Source: Acidimicrobiaceae bacterium (GTDB lineage: Bacteria; Actinomycetota; Acidimicrobiia; Acidimicrobiales; Ilumatobacteraceae). Taken from it: a stretch of 5,272 nucleotides of DNA. Both the position numbers and the translations under genes were made by a program. Location: NCBI GenBank assembly GCA_003154135.1, contig PMCN01000118.1:372-5643 (forward strand), given 5' to 3'. Below are positions 1 through 5,272 of this stretch, one piece after another. The notes beneath the pieces are model-generated. The model ran no database searches, was not told the origin of the DNA, and saw only the letters and a list, made by a program, of their open reading frames with translations. Numbering within the stretch: the first letter of the stretch is position 1; each line of letters starts with the position of its first letter.

Positions 1-965
<965 letters not shown>

Positions 966-969
<4 letters not shown>

Positions 970-2486
970 GCGGCTTCCCCATCCTCACCGTGCTGGTGCT
1001 GATGCCGGCCATCGGCGCGCTGCTGGTCGCCCTCGTCTCTTCGCGTCGGCCCGACCTCGTCAAGGTCACCGCGCTCGTCAACAGCGTGGTCACCGGCGGC
1101 CTCTCGTTGTGGGTGCTGTTCGCCTTCAAGAAGGGCGTCGCCGGCTTCCAGTTCGTCAGCCAGCACGAGTGGATCCACGTGTGGGGCATCTCGTGGCACC
1201 TCGGCATCGACGGCATCTCGATCTTCCTCGTCGTGCTCACGGGCATCCTGTTCCCGTTGGTGATCGCAGGCGTCGACCCGCACCACGACCACAAGCGCTA
1301 CCTGTCGTGGATGTTGCTGCTCGAGGCCGGCGTGCTGGGCAGCTTCGTCAGCCTCGACCTGTTCCTCTTCTTCGTCTTCTTCGAGATCGTGCTCGTGCCG
1401 ATGTACTTCCTCATCGGTGGGTGGGGCTACGACGACCGCGTGTACGCGGCGACGAAGTTCTTCCTGTTCACGATGGTCGGCTCGGCGTTCATGCTCGTGG
1501 GCATCATCGCCACCGCGGTGCTGGCGAAGGCCGACAACGGCCATGTCACGTTCGACCTCATCAAGATCGCCGAGAACGGCTCCTTCGCTGCGGGTACCGG
1601 GCGTTGGCTGTTCTTCGCGTTCGCGGTGGCGTTCGCGGTGAAGGTACCGCTCTTCCCGTTGCACACCTGGCTGCCCGACGCGCACACGCAGGCACCCACC
1701 GGCGGCTCCGTCATCCTCGCGGCCGTGCTGCTCAAGCTGGGCACCTACGGGCTGCTGCGCTTCGGCGTGTTCCTCTTCCCTGCGGCCGCCGTGTGGGCCC
1801 GCCCGGTGTTCCTCACGCTCGCCACCATCGGCATCCTCTGGGGCGCCATCGCGGCCACGATGCAGACCGACCTCAAGCGGCTGGTCGCGTACTCGTCGGT
1901 CGCGCACCTCGGCTTCATCGTGCTCGGCACGTTCGCACTCACCACCGAAGCGGTCACGGGCAGCGTGATGCAGGGCATCAACCACGGCATCAGCACCGGC
2001 GGCCTGTTCCTCCTCGTCGGCATGATCTACGAGCGCCGTCACACCCGTGAGATCTCCAAGCTGAAAGGTCTGCAGAAGGTGGCCCCGGTGTTCGCCGGCG
2101 TGTTCATGCTCGTCATGCTCTCCAGCATCGGCGTGCCCGGCCTCAACGGCTTCGTCGGCGAGTTCCTGGTGCTCCTCGGCTCGTTCGCCACGGCGCGCTG
2201 GTGGGTGGTGGTCGCGGCCACCGGCGTCATCCTCGCTGCGCTCTACATGCTGTGGGCGTACCAGCGCGTGTTCCACGGCGAGCCCGACGACGACAACAAG
2301 AAGTTCCCCGAGATGAAGTGGAAGGAAGGCATGTTGATGCTGCCGTTCCTGGCCATCATCGTCTTCACGGGTGTGTACCCCAAGCCGATGCTCGACCGCA
2401 TCGAGCCCTCGGTGAAGGGGCTCCTCACGCACGTCGAACAGCACTCCACGTGGCACGTACCCACCGTTGAAGAGGGGAAGGGCTGA
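966..2486 (+). CDS. nuoM: NADH-quinone oxidoreductase subunit M
   Basis: A 506-residue antiporter-like proton-pumping subunit of the complex I membrane arm, close to the usual family length of about 500. It is almost entirely hydrophobic, in keeping with the roughly 14 helices of the family. Key residues are visible: Glu140 in FFEIVLVPMYFLIGGWG (E. coli E144 equivalent), Lys226 in the signature VKVPLFPLHTWLPDAHTQAP, Lys257 in LLKLGTYGLLRF, and Glu399 in GFVGEFLVLL (E. coli E407 equivalent). The GTG at 966 is preferred as start because it gives a GTGA overlap with the nuoL stop, has a GAGG ribosome-binding site at 956-959 six bases upstream, and puts a normal hydrophobic helix right after the start. 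The in-frame TTG at 939 would add nine basic, unlikely residues. The gene is translationally coupled to nuoL upstream and nuoN downstream. Confidence 0.97.
2472..2482 (+). promoter_or_regulatory. nuoN ribosome-binding site inside the nuoM 3' end
   Basis: A purine run (GAGGGGAAGGG) lies just before the nuoN ATG at 2486 and overlaps the last codons of nuoM. It fixes the nuoN start and fits reinitiation by ribosomes finishing nuoM, because stop and start share one base. Confidence 0.75.
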
Positions 2487-3994
2487 TGGGCGCGCTGCTC
2501 GCCGAGACGCTGAAAGGCCCCAGCATCGACTGGTTCGCCCTGAGCCCACTGCTGGTGCTGCTCGGCGGCGCGATGCTGCTGCTCGTGGTCGGCGCACTCA
2601 CGCCGCCGTGGCCCAAGCATGCGGAGGCACTGTTCACCGTTGCCGTCGCCGTCGCCTCGGGCGTCCTGGGCGTGGTGCTGTGGCACCGCGTCGACCAGAA
2701 GGGCCCCAAGCTCCTCGTGGGCGGCGCGCTGCAGTTCGACCGCACGTACGTGTGGGTGGTCATCACCATCGCGATCGCAATCGCACTCGCGGCGCTGCTC
2801 ACCGACGACTACGTGCGCCGCGAAGGCATCGACGGACCCGAGGTCTACGCGCTCTACATGCTGTCGGCGATCGGCGGCATCGTGATGGGCTCGGCAAACG
2901 ATCTCATCGTGCTGTTCCTGGGCATCGAGATCCTCTCCATCGCGCTGTACGTCATGGCGGCCAGCCACCGGAAGCGCATCCAGAGCCAGGAAGCCGGCAT
3001 CAAGTACTTCGTGCTCGGCGGCTTCTCGTCGGCGTTCTTCCTCTATGGCGCCGCGCTCATCTACGGCGGCACCGGCAGCACCAACTTCACCAAGATCATC
3101 GGCGCGTTCAACTCGAACATCAACGCCAACCGCCATCACGACGCGATGATCCTCGCCGGCGTGGCCCTGCTGCTCGTCGGTCTGTCGTTCAAGGTGGCCG
3201 CGGTGCCGTTCCACTTCTGGGCGCCCGACGTCTACCAGGGAGCGCCCACGCCGGTCACCGCGTTCATGGCGTCGGCGGCCAAGGTGGCCGCGTTCGCCGC
3301 CATGCTGCGCGTGCTGCTCGAAGCGTTGCCGCACTGGAGCGCCGACTACCGCCCCGTCGTCTGGATGCTCGCTGTGCTGTCGCTCGTGGGCGGCTCGATC
3401 ATGGCCGTGGTGCAGACCAACGTGAAGCGCATGCTCGCGTTCTCGTCGATCAGCCACGCGGGGTTCATGCTGGTCGGTGTGGAGGCGGCCGTGCACCTCG
3501 CCGGCGCCACCGGCCCCAACGACGGTCACTCGGCGACGCTGCTCTACACGCTCATCTACGCCGTGCTGGTGCTCGGCACGTTCGGCGTGGTCACCGCGGT
3601 CGGCCGCACGGGCGACAACGCCACCGACCTCGGGGCGTTCCGCGGCCTCGGCCGTCAGCGCCCGCTCCTCACCGGTGGCATGACGGTGCTGCTGCTCGCG
3701 CAGGCGGGCGTGCCGCTCACCAGCGGGTTCGTCGCCAAGTTCGGCGTCATCCGCGCAGCGGTCGAGGTGCACAGCTACGCCGTCGCCATCATCGCCATGC
3801 TCGCCGCGGTCATCGCGGCCTTCCTCTACCTGCGCATCATGATCAGCATGTGGGTCACCGAGCCCGAGGCCGGCGACGACGCACGCGAGGCCGTCAAGGT
3901 GCCCGCCCCCCTCGCCGTCGCCATCGGCCTGTCGGTCGCCTTCACCCTCGTGATCGGCTTCTTCCCCGGCTGGCTCATCCACCTCGCCCCCTGA
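2486..3994 (+). CDS. nuoN: NADH-quinone oxidoreductase subunit N
   Basis: A 502-residue antiporter-like subunit of complex I, the pump module nearest the quinone-side small subunits, in the cytoplasmic membrane. Its length is normal for the family. Visible motifs are Glu148 in LGIEILSIALYVMAA, Lys236 followed by VPFHFWAPDVYQGAPTPV (the NuoN signature, E. coli K217 equivalent), Lys266 in ASAAKVAAF (K247 equivalent), VKRMLAFSSISHAGFML at about 313-329, and Lys418 in SGFVAKFGV (K395 equivalent). The ATG shares one base with the nuoM stop. A strong purine-rich ribosome-binding site (GAGGGGAAGG, within 2472-2482) lies inside the end of nuoM. As in most bacteria nuoN ends the operon; the next gene starts 250 bases later after a repeat-rich gap. 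No truncation or frameshift is seen. Confidence 0.97.
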   Translation: MGALLAETLKGPSIDWFALSPLLVLLGGAMLLLVVGALTPPWPKHAEALFTVAVAVASGVLGVVLWHRVDQKGPKLLVGGALQFDRTYVWVVITIAIAIALAALLTDDYVRREGIDGPEVYALYMLSAIGGIVMGSANDLIVLFLGIEILSIALYVMAASHRKRIQSQEAGIKYFVLGGFSSAFFLYGAALIYGGTGSTNFTKIIGAFNSNINANRHHDAMILAGVALLLVGLSFKVAAVPFHFWAPDVYQGAPTPVTAFMASAAKVAAFAAMLRVLLEALPHWSADYRPVVWMLAVLSLVGGSIMAVVQTNVKRMLAFSSISHAGFMLVGVEAAVHLAGATGPNDGHSATLLYTLIYAVLVLGTFGVVTAVGRTGDNATDLGAFRGLGRQRPLLTGGMTVLLLAQAGVPLTSGFVAKFGVIRAAVEVHSYAVAIIAMLAAVIAAFLYLRIMISMWVTEPEAGDDAREAVKVPAPLAVAIGLSVAFTLVIGFFPGWLIHLAP

Positions 3995-4010
3995 CCCCCG
4001 CCCGCGGCCG

Positions 4011-4040
4011 GTCCCCGTCGGTCCGCGTCGGTCCGGGTCG
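4011..4040 (+). repeat. three tandem 10-bp units after nuoN
   Basis: Three head-to-tail 10-base units share the pattern GTCC-S-S-GTCG, where S is C or G. They differ only at the fifth and sixth bases (CC, GC, GG). They begin 16 bases after the nuoN stop, and the last unit runs into the 16-bp tandem repeat. One helical turn per unit could suit a protein-binding array, but no known site was recognised. Slippage is an equally good explanation. Confidence 0.8.
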
Positions 4041-4065
4041 GGCGCGAAACGGGTCGGGCGCGAGA
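4034..4065 (+). repeat. two tandem 16-bp units containing TCGGGCGCGA
   Basis: Two adjacent 16-base units match at 15 of 16 positions; the only change is A to G at the fifteenth base. Each contains the word TCGGGCGCGA (4038-4047 and 4054-4063). The same word occurs in the opposite orientation at 5150-5159 and 5256-5265, on the other side of the AbiEi-like gene, so this is part of a repeat family and not an isolated duplication. Confidence 0.8.
4036..4051 (+). repeat. left half of a perfect 16-bp inverted repeat enclosing the AbiEi-like gene
   Basis: GGTCGGGCGCGAAACG at this site is the exact reverse complement of 5252-5267. Matching does not extend usefully on either side: the next outer base differs, and so does the next inner base. 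The pair encloses the AbiEi-like gene and both palindromic elements. Confidence 0.85.
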
Positions 4066-4093
4066 CCTCCCACCGCCAAGTCTCCCCGCGCCC
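4056..4093 (+). repeat. bulged hairpin between nuoN and the AbiEi-like gene
   Basis: GGGCGCG (4056-4062) pairs with CGCGCCC (4087-4093). AGAC (4063-4066) continues the stem with GTCT (4080-4083) after a three-base bulge on the right side. This gives 11 pairs around a 13-base loop. It could help end nuo transcription, but there is no T-run after it. Its right arm is also the left arm of the longer palindrome at 4087-4142, so the two structures exclude each other. Confidence 0.5.
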
Positions 4094-4142
4094 ACGGGTC
4101 CGCTTCATCCCAACTTCGGGTCACATCGTACCCGTGGGCGCG
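4087..4142 (+). repeat. palindromic element, copy 1 (13-bp perfect arms, 30-base loop)
   Basis: CGCGCCCACGGGT at 4087-4099 is the exact reverse complement of 4130-4142, around a 30-base loop. Within the loop, one mismatch is followed by two more pairs (4101-4102 with 4127-4128). A centred inner stem CCC (4109-4111) / GGG (4118-4120) closes a six-base loop. Copy 2, downstream of the AbiEi-like gene, has the same layout. It may act as a terminator-like or extragenic palindromic structure; no T-run follows it. Function is unknown. Confidence 0.85.
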
Positions 4143-4188
4143 ATTCGTCTCAGCGGGTGATGCGCGACGGTCGGGCGTGGCGCGGCGA

Positions 4189-4194
4189 TATGGT
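4189..4194 (+). promoter_or_regulatory. possible -10 element for the AbiEi-like gene
   Basis: TATGGT is the most AT-rich hexamer in this GC-rich gap and fits the TAnnnT pattern of actinobacterial -10 boxes. It lies about 50 bases before the GTG start. No convincing -35 box is seen at the usual distance, so this is only a candidate. Confidence 0.2.
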
Positions 4195-4233
4195 GCGCGT
4201 CCATCGGCTTCCCCCGACACAGGTTCGAGTCTC

Positions 4234-4240
4234 GGGAGGT
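4234..4240 (+). promoter_or_regulatory. ribosome-binding site of the AbiEi-like gene
   Basis: GGGAGGT lies just before the GTG at 4245, with five bases between the last G of GGAGG and the start. It is a near-ideal anti-16S match and decides this GTG as the start. The CCCGA at 4213-4217 can pair with TCGGG at 4232-4236, which would partly cover this site. Confidence 0.75.
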
Positions 4241-4244
4241 CGTC

Positions 4245-5174
4245 GTGGCGTCATGGCAACGACAGGTCGATGAATGGTTCCGCACGCATCACGGCATTGC
4301 CAGCGCGTCCGCGCTCGAGCGGCTGGGCGTGTCGTACGCCACGGTGTACCGCTGGGCGGCAGAGGGACGCCTCATCCGCGTGATGCCGGGCGTGTTCCGC
4401 AGCGCGCAGTGGCCGGAGAGCCCGTTGCAGGCGTGCGCCGCCGCGTGCGCTCGCAACCCGTCGCTGCTCATCGGGTTCACATCGGCGTGCAGCATCTGGG
4501 GCTATCGAAAGGTGGTCGACCGTGGACTCCATGCGCTTGTCCCGCACGGAGTGACGCCGGAGATCGACGGCATCGTGGTGCACCGGTGCCGGCGCATCGA
4601 CCCGGTCGACATCGTCGACCGTCCGGATGGCATCCGACTCACGAGCCCACCGCGCAGCCTGTTCGACAGTGCCGACATGCTCGGGCTCTCCGTCGCTCGG
4701 TCGGTGATGGAGCAGATCCTGCACGAGGAGCTGTGCACGCTCGGCACCATCACCGACACCTTCGCCCGCCTGGCCCACCCCAACCGACCGGGCAGCCGGA
4801 CGATGGCGGAAGTGATCGCGTCGCGGCCGACGTGGCGGCAGGCCCTGCACTCCGATCTCGAGCAGCGGGTGCTCGTCGAGATCGAACGGCAGCTGTTGCC
4901 GAGCCCGGTCACGCAGTGCCCGGTGCAGCTGCCCATGGGCCGAGTCATCCACCTCGACTTCGGGTGGCCCGAGTGGAGAGTGGGCCTCGAAGTCGACGAC
5001 CCGGCCTGGCACGCCGGCTTCGAGGAGCGGCATCGCGACATGGGCCGCGACCGGAAGGCGGCGATGGTCGGCTGGAGCGTGTCGCGGGTGTCGAAGATCG
5101 ATGTCGAATCGGCTCTGCGAGACGCCATCGGCGACATCGCCACGATCATTCGCGCCCGATCCCTCGCGGCATGA
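4245..5174 (+). CDS. AbiEi-type winged-helix protein with C-terminal DUF559/PD-(D/E)XK-like domain
   Basis: A 309-residue soluble protein with a GTG start fixed by GGGAGG at 4234-4239. Residues about 17-52 (GIASASALERLGVS through MPGVFRS) form the typical N-terminal helix-turn-helix of AbiEi antitoxin-like regulators. A middle region with the usual TSPPRSLFD motif (133-141) follows. The C-terminus (about 203-295) reads like DUF559/Vsr-type nuclease folds: Asp238 in HLDFGWPE, Glu249-Val-Asp251, His256, then Asp265 and Asp269-Arg270 before a GWSVSRVSKIDV strand. Those acidic and His positions look intact, but catalytic activity is not shown. In AbiE systems AbiEi represses its operon and counters the AbiEii nucleotidyltransferase toxin; no AbiEii is visible here, so calling it an antitoxin would be unsafe. 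DNA binding is likely and the target is unknown. The gene is monocistronic as far as the window shows, and its last codons overlap a repeat word. Confidence 0.85.
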   Translation: MASWQRQVDEWFRTHHGIASASALERLGVSYATVYRWAAEGRLIRVMPGVFRSAQWPESPLQACAAACARNPSLLIGFTSACSIWGYRKVVDRGLHALVPHGVTPEIDGIVVHRCRRIDPVDIVDRPDGIRLTSPPRSLFDSADMLGLSVARSVMEQILHEELCTLGTITDTFARLAHPNRPGSRTMAEVIASRPTWRQALHSDLEQRVLVEIERQLLPSPVTQCPVQLPMGRVIHLDFGWPEWRVGLEVDDPAWHAGFEERHRDMGRDRKAAMVGWSVSRVSKIDVESALRDAIGDIATIIRARSLAA

Positions 5175-5175
5175 T

Positions 5176-5230
5176 TCGCGCCCACGGGTACGAAAAGTCC
5201 CACTTCCGGGACCACTCGGACCCGTGGGTG
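5176..5230 (+). repeat. palindromic element, copy 2, just after the AbiEi-like gene
   Basis: CCCACGGGT (5181-5189) pairs perfectly with ACCCGTGGG (5220-5228). A G-T wobble and one more C-G pair extend the stem outward. The loop is 30 bases, as in copy 1, with the same two extra pairs after one mismatch (5191-5192 with 5217-5218). The inner stem is GTCCC (5197-5201) / GGGAC (5208-5212) around a six-base loop. It starts two bases after the stop codon, so it is placed to act as a transcript 3' end, but no T-run follows. Positions 5176-5193 are the exact reverse complement of 4126-4143, so this copy is inverted relative to copy 1. Confidence 0.85.
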
Positions 5231-5242
5231 GGGGACCACTCG
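5208..5242 (+). repeat. 11-bp direct repeat GGGACCACTCG
   Basis: GGGACCACTCG occurs at 5208-5218 and again at 5232-5242, a period of 24 bases. The first copy forms the right side of the palindrome's inner stem. The second lies outside the hairpin. This may be a partial duplication of the element's right end. Confidence 0.7.
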
Positions 5243-5251
5243 TGGATGAGG

Positions 5252-5267
5252 CGTTTCGCGCCCGACC
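5252..5267 (-). repeat. right half of the perfect 16-bp inverted repeat
   Basis: CGTTTCGCGCCCGACC is the exact reverse complement of 4036-4051. Only five bases remain before the window ends, so the right boundary of the unit, any target duplication and the next gene cannot be assessed. Confidence 0.85.
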
Positions 5268-5272
5268 TGACG

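Noticed and set aside
2243..4108. 621-codon open frame on the minus strand opposite nuoM/nuoN
   Set aside because: Its product is a low-complexity run of Arg, Glu, Asp, His and Gly, typical of the antisense of GC-rich membrane-protein genes. The same DNA on the plus strand encodes unmistakable NuoM and NuoN motifs.
3995..4142. Classical intrinsic terminator for the nuo operon
   Set aside because: Strong hairpins exist, but no T-run follows any of them, so a factor-independent terminator cannot be claimed.
4160..4240. Possible tRNA, suggested by GGTTCGAGTC at 4222-4231
   Set aside because: The flanking bases do not form a T-stem (only two Watson-Crick pairs and one wobble of five), and no acceptor, D or anticodon arm can be built around it.
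2467..4383. 638-codon plus-strand open frame overlapping nuoN in another frame and running into the AbiEi-like gene
   Set aside because: Arg/Ala/Pro-rich out-of-frame translation with no recognisable motif. It would overlap two well-supported genes.
4087..5230. CRISPR array
   Set aside because: Only two related palindromic elements over 1 kb apart, in inverted orientation, with a gene between them. There are no regularly spaced direct repeats.
4036..5267. Known insertion sequence
   Set aside because: No transposase is encoded between the inverted repeats and no target-site duplication can be seen within the window, so a named element is not supported.

Overview
The window is GC-rich, bacterial-type DNA with very short gene junctions and GTG as well as ATG starts. 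It most resembles an actinobacterium (Actinomycetota). That placement is an inference from base composition, from NuoL/M/N of the bacterial 14-subunit type, and from a protein combining an AbiEi-like winged helix with a nuclease-like C-terminus, an arrangement common in that phylum. A class such as Acidimicrobiia is possible but cannot be shown from this sequence.

Positions 1-3994 hold the 3' end of the nuo operon for respiratory complex I (NADH:quinone oxidoreductase). It contains the C-terminal half of nuoL, complete nuoM and complete nuoN, all on the + strand. The junctions are a 4-base overlap (nuoL/nuoM) and a 1-base overlap (nuoM/nuoN), so the three are almost certainly one transcript with coupled translation. 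The three products are the antiporter-like, proton-pumping membrane subunits. The key membrane lysines and glutamates of each are visible, so these copies look functional.

Positions 3995-4244 are a repeat-dense intergenic stretch. It contains three 10-bp tandem units, two 16-bp tandem units, and a long imperfect palindrome with perfect 13-bp arms. Positions 4245-5174 encode a 309-residue AbiEi-type winged-helix protein with a C-terminal PD-(D/E)XK/DUF559-like domain. No toxin partner is visible. Positions 5175-5272 contain a second copy of the palindrome and an inverted copy of a 16-mer from the left side.

The most unusual signal is symmetry. The AbiEi-like gene is bracketed, in mirror order, by an outer perfect 16-bp inverted repeat (4036-4051 / 5252-5267) and by two related hairpin elements sharing a perfect 18-bp inverted match (4126-4143 / 5176-5193). 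The roughly 1.23-kb block therefore looks like a discrete unit inserted after the complex I operon. The alternative is a gene that lies between copies of a genome-wide extragenic palindrome family. The window alone cannot separate these.
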